A stretch of DNA of 64,000 bases from Asanoa hainanensis. GTDB lineage: Bacteria; Actinomycetota; Actinomycetes; Mycobacteriales; Micromonosporaceae. The notes under the pieces were generated by a model, which saw only the letters and a list, made by a program, of their open reading frames with translations, made no database searches and had not been told where the DNA came from. A program made the translations under genes and the position numbers. Of this stretch, positions 8,578 through 18,728 are shown piece by piece (the stretch's first letter is position 1; each line of letters opens with the position of its first letter). The stretch covers positions 124,001 to 188,000 of the forward strand of contig NZ_FZPH01000003.1 in the NCBI RefSeq assembly GCF_900188485.1, read 5' to 3'.

Positions 8578-9668
8578 GCGGTGCGCGCGGCGTCCTGGAG
8601 GATCAGCCGGGCACCGCGGACCCGACCGACGCTGACCGTGGTGTCGATGTAGTCGATCGCGAGCACCACCGCGACCGCGCCGATCAGCAACTCGGCGCCG
8701 AGCAGGGCGAGCGGCAGCCACGGCACGGCCAGCCCGAGGTGGCCCTGCACCACGAGGATCCCGCCGACGGCGGCCTGGGCCAGCGCGAGCTTGCCGATCA
8801 CGCTGTCGAACCGGTCGGCGAGCGCTTCTAGGGCCTCGGTGCCGCCGTCGAGCCGGCCCAGGTCGAGCCCTTCTCTGCTGAGCAGCGAGGCGGCCTCCTC
8901 GCGGGCGTGCTCGGCTCCGATCGCGCCGCCGAGCAGGGCGGCGCCGGCTCCGGCCTCGCCCGCCCGGTCGGCCAGGGCGACCAGCCGGTCCCGCGCGGTC
9001 TCCAGCCAGGTCGCGTCGACCAGCCGGCGCAGCGCGTCGAGGGCGGCGGACAGGGCGCGCAGGCCCAGCCGGATCAGCCGGCCACCGATGTTGTCGAGGA
9101 AGAGCTGCTTGCTGACCTTCTCCCAGGCTTCCTTCCACTGCGCGGGCGCCTTGCCGGCGATGCTCTTGATCGGGCCGGCGACCACGTCGGCGGTGCCGGT
9201 GGCGATCGCGTCCAGGGTGTCGCCGAGCCGCTCGCGGATGGTCTCCACGGCTTCCGGGAGGTCGTGCGAGACGAGCCTTGTCTGTTGAAAGCCCTGGTGC
9301 CGGGGTGGCTCCTCGAGGGCGACGGTGGTGCGGCGCAGGTCGGCGAGGGCCGTGTCGAGATCGGTCTCCGTTGTCGCCGCGCCGGCGGCCAGGGCGACCT
9401 CGCCGAGCCGGAGCTGACCCGCGACCACGGCGAGCAGGGTCTCCGGGTCGGTCGTCGTGCGCTCGGCCGCGTTGTCGCCTGCTGGCGCCTCGAAGAAGCC
9501 GGTCTCGACCCGGTTGAGGTCGGCGAGTCCACTCTCGATCGATCGGGCCAGCCGGTCCGCGGCGTCGTCGTGCCCTTCGCCGGTGGCCAGCGCGTCCTGA
9601 AGATCACGGCCAGCCCGGTGGACGGCGGTGGCCGACCGCACGAACCGTCCGATCTCGACATCACTCAC
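8574..9668 (-). CDS. helical protein with C-terminal membrane hairpin
   Basis: 364 residues. The long N-terminal part is rich in Ala, Leu, Glu and Arg heptads, predicted helical or coiled coil. Two hydrophobic stretches near the C terminus (around residues 290-345, LALAQAAVGGILVV and LPLALLGAELLIGAVAVVLAI) look like a transmembrane hairpin. GTG start at 9668. It is the first gene of the four-gene operon running to 3463, so it may tether the metallopeptidase and TPR proteins to the membrane. No family recognised. Confidence 0.78.
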   Translation of the reverse strand: MSDVEIGRFVRSATAVHRAGRDLQDALATGEGHDDAADRLARSIESGLADLNRVETGFFEAPAGDNAAERTTTDPETLLAVVAGQLRLGEVALAAGAATTETDLDTALADLRRTTVALEEPPRHQGFQQTRLVSHDLPEAVETIRERLGDTLDAIATGTADVVAGPIKSIAGKAPAQWKEAWEKVSKQLFLDNIGGRLIRLGLRALSAALDALRRLVDATWLETARDRLVALADRAGEAGAGAALLGGAIGAEHAREEAASLLSREGLDLGRLDGGTEALEALADRFDSVIGKLALAQAAVGGILVVQGHLGLAVPWLPLALLGAELLIGAVAVVLAIDYIDTTVSVGRVRGARLILQDAARTA

Positions 9669-9674
9669 CGGTAC

Positions 9675-9680
9675 AGCCTG
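9675..9680 (-). promoter_or_regulatory. -10-like CAGGCT before the four-gene operon
   Basis: CAGGCT ends six bases before the GTG at 9668. The 14-base stretch from the hexamer through the GTG is nearly the same as that in front of nucS (AGGCTG, one variable base, ACCGGTG). It is a candidate leaderless start for the operon; the first base departs from the TAnnnT consensus. Confidence 0.3.
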
Positions 9681-9704
9681 TCACCAGGGTCCACCGGGCG
9701 AAAG

Positions 9705-10364
9705 TCAGAACAACGTCAGCTCGTCGCGCTCGATGCCGCGCAGCTTGTCGTAGTCGACGACCACACACCGGATGCCGCGGTCCTCGGCGAGCACGCGGGC
9801 CTGCGGTTTGATCTCCTGAGCGGCGAAGATGCCGGCCACCGGGGCCAGCAGCGGGTCCCGGTTCATCAGTTCGAGATAACGGGTGAGCTGCTCGACGCCG
9901 TCGATCTCACCCCGGCGCTTGACCTCGACCGCGACCGAGCCACCCTGCTGGTCCTTGCAGAGCAGGTCGACCGGGCCGATCGCGGTCATGTACTCGCGCC
10001 GGACCAGCGTGTAGCCCTCGCCGAACGTGGTCGGGTTGGCGGCCAGCAGCTCTTGGAGGTGCGCCTCGACACCGTCCTTGACCAGGCCAGGATCGACACC
10101 CAGCTCGTACGACGTGTCCTGGAAGATCTCTTCCAGGGTGATCCGCAGCTCCTCGCCGGCCTTGTTGACCACCCGCCAGACGCCGGGCTCCTCCTGGATC
10201 CGGCACGGCGGGCTCATCCAGTTGAGCGGCTTGTAGGCACGGTCGTCGGCGTGCACCGACACCGAGCCGTCGGCCTTGACCATCAGCAACCGGGTGGCCG
10301 TGGGCAGGTGGGCGGAGAGCCGTCCGACGTAGTCGACGGAGCACCTCGCGATGACTAGACGCAC
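9705..10364 (-). CDS. nucS: mismatch-specific endonuclease NucS/EndoMS
   Basis: 219 residues, the full length of actinobacterial NucS. The N terminus [11 protein letters not shown] and the [10 protein letters not shown] segment form the DNA-binding domain. The C-terminal PD-(D/E)xK nuclease core shows Asp133 (GPVDLL) and Glu147-x-Lys149 (VAVEVK). The last residues DELTLF resemble the sliding-clamp-binding tail. In this phylum NucS cuts both strands at G-T, G-G and T-T mismatches and stands in for MutS/MutL. GTG start at 10364 with no Shine-Dalgarno but a TAGGCT hexamer six bases upstream, so probably leaderless. Confidence 0.96.
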   Translation of the reverse strand: MRLVIARCSVDYVGRLSAHLPTATRLLMVKADGSVSVHADDRAYKPLNWMSPPCRIQEEPGVWRVVNKAGEELRITLEEIFQDTSYELGVDPGLVKDGVEAHLQELLAANPTTFGEGYTLVRREYMTAIGPVDLLCKDQQGGSVAVEVKRRGEIDGVEQLTRYLELMNRDPLLAPVAGIFAAQEIKPQARVLAEDRGIRCVVVDYDKLRGIERDELTLF

Positions 10365-10370
10365 CGGTCC

Positions 10371-10376
10371 AGCCTA
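10371..10376 (-). promoter_or_regulatory. -10-like TAGGCT, leaderless nucS promoter
   Basis: TAGGCT is separated from the nucS GTG by six bases (GGACCG). This spacing places the transcript start on the start codon. No purine-rich Shine-Dalgarno is present. Confidence 0.42.
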
Positions 10377-10430
10377 GGCGGTGGCTCGTCGGTCCTGATG
10401 GGGGTGGCTTGGTGGTGCCATGCTGAGGTC

Positions 10431-11015
10431 GTGCTGGAAGCCCTCACCGGCGCGGGCCTCGCGACCTCGGCCGGCCTCAACGCGTACATCCCGTTGCTCG
10501 CGATCGGGGTTCTGTCCCGCTACACCGACGTGATCGCGCTGCCCGCGGGATGGGGTTGGCTCGGCAACGGCTGGGTGATCCTCATCCTCGGCGCGCTGCT
10601 GGCCATCGAGGTGGTCGCCGACAAGGTGCCGGTGCTCGACTCGGCCAACGACGTGGTGCAGACCGTGGTCCGGCCGACCGCCGGCGGGCTCGCGTTCGGC
10701 GCGGGCACCAGCAGTGCGACCGTGACCGACCCGGGCGGCTTCTTCGGGTCCAACCAGTGGGTGCCGGTCGCCATCGGGGTGGTGCTCGCCCTGGTCGTCC
10801 ACGGGATCAAGGCGACCGCCCGCCCGGTGATCAACGTCGGCACGGCCGGCGTCGGGGCGCCGGTAGCGAGCACCGTCGAAGACGTGCTCAGCGTCGTGAT
10901 GTCGGTGGTGGCGCTGGTCCTGCCGATCCTGATCCTGCTGTTCCTGGTCGGGCTGGTCCTGCTGTTCGTCTGGGCGCTCCGCCGGCGCGGCGCCCGCCGA
11001 CAACGCGCGGCTTGA
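10431..11015 (+). CDS. DUF4126-type membrane protein
   Basis: 194 residues from the GTG at 10431, with the family-like opening LEALTGAGLATSAGLNAYIPLLAIG. About five hydrophobic spans follow, including WVILILGALLAIEVVADKVP, WVPVAIGVVLALVVHGIKA and the C-terminal LPILILLFLVGLVLLFVW, ending in an Arg-rich tail on the cytoplasmic side. The pattern matches the DUF4126 integral membrane family, whose role is unknown. An in-frame ATG at 10398 would add 11 residues and break the family N terminus, so it was not used. Confidence 0.8.
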   Translation: MLEALTGAGLATSAGLNAYIPLLAIGVLSRYTDVIALPAGWGWLGNGWVILILGALLAIEVVADKVPVLDSANDVVQTVVRPTAGGLAFGAGTSSATVTDPGGFFGSNQWVPVAIGVVLALVVHGIKATARPVINVGTAGVGAPVASTVEDVLSVVMSVVALVLPILILLFLVGLVLLFVWALRRRGARRQRAA

Positions 11016-11093
11016 GTCGGCGCGGCGCGCTCACCTCTCGCATTCCGGCGATAACGTAGCGTCATCGGTTCGATGCTGCGTGGAGGGGGAACC

Positions 11094-11354
11094 GTGGCGA
11101 GCGTTGCCGAGGTCAAGGCCGCCATCGACGTCGCGATGGCACATGTCCAGGAAGGACAGGAGGCCGTCCGCGCCGCGAACGACAAGCTCGACGCGGCCCA
11201 GGCCAGCCTGGCGGCGGCGGTCGACGGCAGCGCACACGAGTCGGTGGCGGCGGCGCGCTCGGCGCTCGCCCAGGCGGCCACCGAGCTCGACGACTGCATG
11301 ACGGCGACGCTGGGCGCGATGGAGCAGGCCCAGACCTACGCCGCGGCGCTGTGA
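11094..11354 (+). CDS. small helical-hairpin protein of the FtsK-like unit
   Basis: 86 residues, Ala- and Gln-rich, predicted as two long helices joined by a turn near VDGSAHES (about 50-57). The size and shape recall WXG100/ESX-type secreted proteins, but no Trp-x-Gly motif and no Trp at all is present. The GTG start follows a strong GGAGGGGG five bases upstream; an earlier in-frame codon at 11073 lacks such a site. Its stop overlaps the next start (GTGA). As first gene of the unit with an FtsK/HerA-like ATPase it may be its cargo or a coiled-coil adaptor. I recall short Micromonosporales DUF6244 proteins as similar, unchecked. Confidence 0.72.
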   Translation: MASVAEVKAAIDVAMAHVQEGQEAVRAANDKLDAAQASLAAAVDGSAHESVAAARSALAQAATELDDCMTATLGAMEQAQTYAAAL

Positions 11355-12070
11355 GCCTGCTCGCCGCGCTGGCCAGCCGGGTGGTGACGGTGCGTTCGGA
11401 CCTGCCGGTGGTGGAGATCGACGTGGCGTCGTCGCGGCTGCGATCGGCGTTGTCCCTGCTGGCGGCGACGCTCGCGGCGAGCTCGGGGCCCTCACCCGCT
11501 TTGTTGCTGGCTTCCGCGAGCTCCCACCTGGACGCGGCGGCGGGTGCGTTGGGGCGGGCCGGAGATGAGCTGTCGCGATATCTCGCGTCCGTGGGTGTGG
11601 TGTCTGGCGTTCCGGTTCCGTCCGCGGTGGCCGTCTCGGGGTCCTGCCCCTGGGCGGATCGGGTCGACGTGCTGACCGCTCAGGTCGGTGTGGCGCGGCC
11701 CTCGGTCGATGACCGGCTCTCGGTTTCCGCGGTGCTCAGGTCGGCGGTGTCCGCCGCGTCGCGCGGTGATCGGGTGGCGCTGCGGCAGTCGCTCGTAGTG
11801 GCGCCCGATTCGGTCGGGTGGTCGCTCGCGGCGCACGCTGCTGGGCGGCTGGGATCGGTCGCACCCGGCTCTTTGCAACGGGACTCCCTCGCGCTGTTGC
11901 CGCGGCTGCTTCCGGGGCTCCCGGCGTCGGATGGGGCCGCCCTGGTGGCCCAGGCGTTGCGGTTGCCGGGCGATCCGGTCTCGGCTCATCCCGCGGACGT
12001 GGCGGCCGTCGGGGTCGTGCTCGTGTCGGTGGTGCTTTCGCTGACCGGCGCCTCCCCCGAGGACCTTTGA
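11351..12070 (+). CDS. uncharacterised protein of the FtsK-like unit
   Basis: 239 residues with GTG start overlapping the previous stop. Rich in Ser, Ala, Leu and Val; residues 30-80 look helical (heptad-like AALASRVVTVRS ... LDAAAGALGRAGDEL), similar in style to the neighbouring small protein. No signal peptide, no clear membrane span and no motif I recognise. It ends one base before the ATPase gene starts, so it is tightly co-transcribed with it. Its role is unknown. Confidence 0.7.
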   Translation: MSLLAALASRVVTVRSDLPVVEIDVASSRLRSALSLLAATLAASSGPSPALLLASASSHLDAAAGALGRAGDELSRYLASVGVVSGVPVPSAVAVSGSCPWADRVDVLTAQVGVARPSVDDRLSVSAVLRSAVSAASRGDRVALRQSLVVAPDSVGWSLAAHAAGRLGSVAPGSLQRDSLALLPRLLPGLPASDGAALVAQALRLPGDPVSAHPADVAAVGVVLVSVVLSLTGASPEDL

Positions 12071-12071
12071 C

Positions 12072-14726
12072 GTGGCCAGCGCGCGATCGCGGCTGGTGGC
12101 CGAGGTGCGTGCGTCACTCGCGGCCGCGCGCGGCCAGGCCCGCACGGCGTCGGCGGTAGCGGAGTCCCGCCGGGCGGCGGCGCTCGACCGGCTGCGGGCG
12201 GTCCGGGACGCGCACCTGGCCTGTGTCAACGGCCTGGGCGCGCAGCGCGAGCGGGCGAGGCGGGCGATCGAGGCGGACTTCGTCGCGTCGGCGCGCCGGC
12301 TGGCCGACGAGTTGGCGGCGCACGAGCCGGACCTGGGCGTGGTGCGGCTCGGCACAGTGGCGGCGCCCGGCTGCCCGGTCCTGATGCCGGCGCTGGTGCC
12401 CCTGCTCGACCACGGGCATCTGTGGTTCACCGGCGCGGCGTCCGATGTGGACTCCGTCGTTCGGCTCGTGCTGCTGCGGGTGCTGGGTGCCGCCCCGCCC
12501 GGCTCGGTGCGGTTGACCGTGTACGACCCGGAGCGGCTGGGCGGCACGCTGTCCGGTTTCGCGCCGCTGGGCGCGGCGTCGCTGGTGCGGTTCGTCGGCC
12601 CGGGCGGGTTGGCGGGTGCGCTGGACGCGCTCGTCGACGAGATCCAGCGGCTCAACGCCCTGGTGCTGGCCGCGGGACATACGTCGGTGTCCGCGCTCGC
12701 GCCCCGGCCGGCGCCGTGGTCCGTGGTGGTGCTGCTCGGCGACGCGGCGACGGCCGACGAGCTGACGCCCGCCGCTTCGGCACAGCTCGACCGGGTCGTG
12801 CGGTTGGGCCCGCCGTGCGGCATCCACGTGGTCGGTCGTGGGTTGCCGCTGCCGTCGTCGCCGACGGTCGTGCGGGTCTCGGTCGATGGCCGGCGAGCCG
12901 TCTCGGCCGCGGTCGCGGAGCTGCCGATCACCCTGGACGCGCCGCCGTCGGCCGACGAGATCGCCGCCCGCTGCCGGGCCGTGGCGTCGGCGGCGACCTC
13001 GGGCCCGCCCGCCGCGACGTTCTCTTCGCTGCTGCCCGGGTCGTATTGGACGTGCGTCGCGGCCGAGGAGCTGTCGGCCCCGGTCGGCACTTCGCTAGGT
13101 GGCTCGTCGCTGGTTTCGATCGGGCTGGGCGACGACCCACCGCACGCGCTGATCGGCGGCCCGTCGGGTTCGGGCAAGACCAACATGGTGTACGCCTGGC
13201 TGGGTGCCCTGTGCGCCCGCTACTCCCCGGACGAGCTCGCGCTGTACCTGCTGGACTTCAAGGAGGGCGTGTCGTTCGCGCGGTTCGCGCCGAGTGTGCG
13301 GGACGAGAGCTGGCTGCCGCACGTACGCCTGGTCGGGGTGAACATCAACAACGACCGGGAGTTCGGCCTGGCGCTGCTCCGGCACCTGGGAGACGAGCTG
13401 CGCCGCCGGGCCGCCGCGGCCAAACGCTTCGACGCGACCAAGCTGGCGGAGCTGCGGGCCGAGGACCCGGGCTCGAGCTGGCCCCGGATCGTCGCGGTGA
13501 TCGACGAGTTCCAGGTGCTGTTGACCGGCCGAGACGCGGTGACGACGGAGGCGGTGACCCTGCTGGAGGACCTGGCCCGGCGGGGCCGCTCCCAGGGCAT
13601 CCACCTGGTGCTGGCGTCGCAGGACGTATCCGGCATCGAGGCGCTGTGGGGCCGCGCGGGCCTGGTCGCACAGTTCACCCTGCGGGTAGCTCTCCCGAAG
13701 GCCCGCCGAATCCTGGCCGAGACGAACCTGGCGGCGGAGACGATCCCGCGCTTCACGGCGGTGGTCAACGCCGACTCGGGGGTGCCGCCGGCCAACCAGG
13801 TGGTACGCGTACCGGACGCCAGCGACCGCACCACCTGGCGAGCGTTGCAGCACGCGCTGTGGTCGCGCCGCCAGTCGGGGAGCCAGCCCCCACGCCTCTT
13901 CGACGGCGACGCGGTGCCGTCGCTGCCGCCGTCCGGGGGCCCGGGCGCCGCCGTCCTGGGAGAGACGATCGACGTCGGCGCGCGACCAGCGGTGTTCCCG
14001 CTGACCCGGGCGCCGGGCCGCAACCTGGCCGTACTCGGCACCCGGGCCACAGAAGCGACCGCGATCCTGTCGGCGGCGGCCCTGTCCCTGTCCGTCGTTG
14101 ACCGCCAGGAACGGCAGGCCGCCGGCGAACAGCCCGACCCGGCTGGCGAAGCCGGCCCACCGTTGTTCAGCGTGGTCTGCCTGGACGATGGGGTTCTCCC
14201 GGCCGCGACGGCGTTGTGCGCGGCCTTACCGGGCGGGCGGTTCTTCGACCGGTCCACAGTGGCCGATTTCGTGGCCAGCCTCGACTCGTCGCCGGGCCCG
14301 TCGAGCCAGCACGTGGTGATCGGCTTCGCATGGGACGCCCGCCCGCCAGGCATCGACCTCAAACCGCTGCTGAGCCGAGGCCCGGAACAGGGAATCCACG
14401 TCCTGGGCTGGTGGCGCACGGTAGCCCGCCTCCGCGACGACCTGGGCGGCCCAGGCTCCCGAACAGACGCGATCGGCGGGTGGGTAGCGCTCGACGTACA
14501 CGGCCCGGACCTGTCCCCACTGTCCCCGCAGCCCGGCGGCCCAACCTGGTACCCACGCGAACGCCGAGCCCTCTTCTTCGACCGCAGCACGGACCGAGCC
14601 CCCCAGGTGATCGTCCCCTACGAGATCCCGCCGGACCGCCTGACCGCGCCCCCGACCGCCCTACCGTCCCAAAACCGCGGCGTCCGCCCCACGGACGCAG
14701 CCAACGCGGATGGAGGCACCCGATGA
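12072..14726 (+). CDS. FtsK/HerA-like ATPase
   Basis: 884 residues. Residues 1-95 are an Ala/Arg-rich coiled coil. Residues 100-340 form a mixed domain that ends at VSIGLGDDPPHALIGG. The motor core follows: Walker A GPSGSGKT (363-370), the LLDFKEGVSFARF segment typical of FtsK/SpoIIIE and EccC-type ATPases, Walker B IVAVIDEF (473-480), then GIHLVLASQD. There is no FtsK membrane domain and no gamma domain. The C-terminal 250 residues look like a second, degenerate nucleotide-binding-type fold. GTG start one base after the preceding stop. By family it should move DNA or protein through a hexameric ring; which of the two is not shown. Confidence 0.88.
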   Translation: MASARSRLVAEVRASLAAARGQARTASAVAESRRAAALDRLRAVRDAHLACVNGLGAQRERARRAIEADFVASARRLADELAAHEPDLGVVRLGTVAAPGCPVLMPALVPLLDHGHLWFTGAASDVDSVVRLVLLRVLGAAPPGSVRLTVYDPERLGGTLSGFAPLGAASLVRFVGPGGLAGALDALVDEIQRLNALVLAAGHTSVSALAPRPAPWSVVVLLGDAATADELTPAASAQLDRVVRLGPPCGIHVVGRGLPLPSSPTVVRVSVDGRRAVSAAVAELPITLDAPPSADEIAARCRAVASAATSGPPAATFSSLLPGSYWTCVAAEELSAPVGTSLGGSSLVSIGLGDDPPHALIGGPSGSGKTNMVYAWLGALCARYSPDELALYLLDFKEGVSFARFAPSVRDESWLPHVRLVGVNINNDREFGLALLRHLGDELRRRAAAAKRFDATKLAELRAEDPGSSWPRIVAVIDEFQVLLTGRDAVTTEAVTLLEDLARRGRSQGIHLVLASQDVSGIEALWGRAGLVAQFTLRVALPKARRILAETNLAAETIPRFTAVVNADSGVPPANQVVRVPDASDRTTWRALQHALWSRRQSGSQPPRLFDGDAVPSLPPSGGPGAAVLGETIDVGARPAVFPLTRAPGRNLAVLGTRATEATAILSAAALSLSVVDRQERQAAGEQPDPAGEAGPPLFSVVCLDDGVLPAATALCAALPGGRFFDRSTVADFVASLDSSPGPSSQHVVIGFAWDARPPGIDLKPLLSRGPEQGIHVLGWWRTVARLRDDLGGPGSRTDAIGGWVALDVHGPDLSPLSPQPGGPTWYPRERRALFFDRSTDRAPQVIVPYEIPPDRLTAPPTALPSQNRGVRPTDAANADGGTR

Positions 14727-14760
14727 TCTCTCGCCCCGCAGCCCGATCAGTGGGGCAGCC

Positions 14761-15450
14761 GTGAGTGACTACCGCGACCTGATGACCGAGCTTGCCGCGA
14801 CGGTGACGCGGCGGGCCACGAACCTGGCGATCGCCGAGCGGGCGTACCACGACGGGATGGCCGCCGCAGCGGCCGAACTCCGCCGCGCCGAGCAGGACGC
14901 GAAGGAGACCGATCGCCGCGCCGCAGCGGCGGCGTGCGCGGTAGTCGAGGTCGACCGCGAGGCCGAGCGGCTCTGGTTGGACCTCCAACGCACCCGAGTC
15001 TGGCCGGGCCAGCGCCCCGGCGCCGCGCCGGAGCCGGCGCCGGCCACCGCCCAGCCGCCCCTGGACGTGGACGACGACGCCAGCATCGCCATGCTGGCCC
15101 GCGTAGCCCACCGCATCCACGGCGGTCCACCGCGCATCGCGCTAGGCGACAACCGAAAACTGCCCGCCCTGGTGCCCCCTCTCCTGCCCCTGGTCGGCGC
15201 CGCGGCCACGGCGATCACCGCGACCATGGCCAGCGCCCTGGCGGCCCTGGCCACCCTCGACCCACCCGGCGCGGGCGTCCTGCGCCTGCTGGGTTGGCTC
15301 GCCTACTTCGCCTCCCCCTTCGCCGGCATTCCCATCGCCACCACCTGGGCCCGCCGCCGCTGGTCGGCCCGCCTCGACACTGGCGGCGTGGCCCTCATCG
15401 TCCTGGGCGGCCTGACCGCCCTCAGCGCATTGATCGTCACCCTCGCCTAA
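14761..15450 (+). CDS. coiled-coil membrane protein of the FtsK-like unit
   Basis: 229 residues from the GTG at 14761 (GGGG five bases upstream). Residues 1-75 are a charged, Ala-rich helix (RRATNLAIAERAYHDGMAAAAAELRRAEQDAKE). A Pro-rich linker follows, then about three membrane spans in the last 90 residues (LVPPLLPLVGAAATAITATMAS, VLRLLGWLAYFASPFAG, GGVALIVLGGLTALSALIV). The soluble ATPase next door has no membrane domain of its own, so this protein could be its membrane anchor or channel. An in-frame ATG at 14710 overlaps the ATPase end and has no ribosome-binding site. Confidence 0.75.
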   Translation: MSDYRDLMTELAATVTRRATNLAIAERAYHDGMAAAAAELRRAEQDAKETDRRAAAAACAVVEVDREAERLWLDLQRTRVWPGQRPGAAPEPAPATAQPPLDVDDDASIAMLARVAHRIHGGPPRIALGDNRKLPALVPPLLPLVGAAATAITATMASALAALATLDPPGAGVLRLLGWLAYFASPFAGIPIATTWARRRWSARLDTGGVALIVLGGLTALSALIVTLA

Positions 15451-15519
15451 CCGTCAACCGGCCCGAGGTGGTCCCGCTCGGCGAGGTTGGACGCCGCTCG
15501 GGCCGCCTCGGCGTGCGGC

Positions 15520-15550
15520 ACTGGGCCGGCGAGGCCAACACCGGCCCAGT
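15520..15550. terminator. hairpin between convergent FtsK-like unit and meaA
   Basis: Ten-base perfect arms ACTGGGCCGG and CCGGCCCAGT enclose an 11-base loop. It lies between two convergent genes (stops at 15450 and 15708) and has no T-run on either side. A bidirectional terminator is the natural reading. The rest of the 257-base spacer holds no gene that I can support. Confidence 0.5.
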
Positions 15551-15707
15551 CCGCCAGCGGCCTGGATGAACACGCCCGTCGACGCCGCCGGCGCGGATGG
15601 CCCGGCCGGCGCTCACCGCACACGGTTACTTGGCGCTCGGCCAAGACCAAACCGCGGCGCGGCCACGACGGCGCACCGTAGCGGCGGCCGTTTCGCTGTC
15701 GGCCAGT

Positions 15708-17699
<1,992 letters not shown>

Positions 17700-17705
17700 G
17701 GCCGC

Positions 17706-17711
17706 AGTGTA
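17706..17711 (-). promoter_or_regulatory. -10-like TACACT, leaderless meaA promoter
   Basis: TACACT fits TAnnnT and is six bases from the meaA ATG at 17699. There is no Shine-Dalgarno sequence. The AT-richer stretch just upstream (around 17718-17732) fits a promoter region. Confidence 0.42.
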
Positions 17712-17798
17712 AGGCGGCTTTTAACCACTTTTCGGGCGTTTGACCGGGGTGACGGCGCATGCAAGCGAGTGTGGCCGGCTCGCGAAGATCATTTTGAG

Positions 17799-17824
17799 TT
17801 ATCCACAGGCGGAAGTTATCCACA
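17799..17824 (+). promoter_or_regulatory. two perfect DnaA boxes
   Basis: TTATCCACA occurs at 17799-17807 and again at 17816-17824, same orientation, each within AGTTATCCACA, with 17 bases between start points. This is the exact consensus DnaA box. The site is between the divergent meaA and ABC-exporter genes, 44 bases before the exporter ATG. No dnaA, dnaN, gyr or rpmH gene is near, so it is not oriC. It could be a DnaA-regulated promoter or a DnaA-titrating site. Confidence 0.6.
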
Positions 17825-17867
17825 ACCAACTGACCCGGGCGAGCCATAAGCGAACGCGAAGGGCATC

Positions 17868-18728
17868 ATGTCCGTCATGACGCAGGAGGAGCCCGCGATC
17901 GCGGTCAGTGGCCTACGCAAGGCCTACGGCGACAACGTCGCGGTGGCGGGCGTCGACCTGGAGGTTCGCCGGGGCGAGGTGTTCGCGCTGCTCGGCCCCA
18001 ACGGCGCGGGCAAGACCACGACGGTCGAGATCCTCGAGGGCTATCGGCACCGCGACGGCGGCACGGTGAGCGTCCTGGGCGCCGACCCCGAGCACGCCGA
18101 CCGCGCCTGGCGAGCCCGGGTCGGCATCGTCCTGCAGGGCACCGGCGAGTTCGACGACCTGACCGTCGGCGAGGTGGTGACCCACTTCGCGCAGTTCTAT
18201 CCGAGTCCCGACGACCCCGCCGCGGTGATCGCCAGGGTCGGCCTGGCCGCCAAGGCGAAGGCGCGCACCCACACCCTCTCGGGCGGCCAGAAGCGCCGGC
18301 TCGACGTGGCGCTGGGCATCATCGGCCGGCCGGAGCTGCTGTTCCTCGACGAGCCGACGACCGGCTTCGACCCGGAGGCCCGGCGCGAGTTCTGGGATCT
18401 CATCCGCGACCTCTCGGCGGCCGGCACGACGATCGTGCTCACCACCCACTACCTGGAAGAGGCCGAGGCCCTGGCCGATCGGCTGGCCGTCATCGCCGAC
18501 GGCGCGCTGGTCGCGGTCTCCACACCGCAGGCGCTGGGCGACCGGCAGAACGCGCCGGCGACCGTGTCTTGGCGCACGGCCGAGGGCACCGTCGAGCGCA
18601 AGGAGACCTCCACGCCGACGGCCCTGGTCGCCGAGATCGCGGCCGGCTACGGCGGCGAGGTCCCCGGCCTGACCGTGACCCGGCCGACCCTCGAAGACGT
18701 CTACCTGACGATGATCGGACACCGATGA
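17868..18728 (+). CDS. ABC transporter ATP-binding protein (DrrA-like)
   Basis: 286 residues: Walker A GPNGAGKT near residue 45, Q-loop, signature LSGGQ near 139, Walker B LLFLDEP followed by TTHYLEEAE with the switch His. The C-terminal 70 residues are the extension seen in drug- and lipid-exporter ATPases of the DrrA/CcmA group. The ATG at 17868 has AAGGG upstream; a second ATG lies at 17877. It overlaps the permease gene by ATGA. Together they form an ABC-2 exporter; the substrate is unknown. Confidence 0.92.
   Translation: MSVMTQEEPAIAVSGLRKAYGDNVAVAGVDLEVRRGEVFALLGPNGAGKTTTVEILEGYRHRDGGTVSVLGADPEHADRAWRARVGIVLQGTGEFDDLTVGEVVTHFAQFYPSPDDPAAVIARVGLAAKAKARTHTLSGGQKRRLDVALGIIGRPELLFLDEPTTGFDPEARREFWDLIRDLSAAGTTIVLTTHYLEEAEALADRLAVIADGALVAVSTPQALGDRQNAPATVSWRTAEGTVERKETSTPTALVAEIAAGYGGEVPGLTVTRPTLEDVYLTMIGHR

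Noticed and set aside
8578-9138. Upstream extension of the HELGH protein
   Set aside because: Arg/Pro/Gly-rich shadow of the membrane-protein gene; the ATGA overlap at 8577 fixes a better start.
17799-17824. Origin of replication
   Set aside because: Only two boxes, no AT-rich unwinding element and no dnaA, dnaN, rpmH or gyr gene near.
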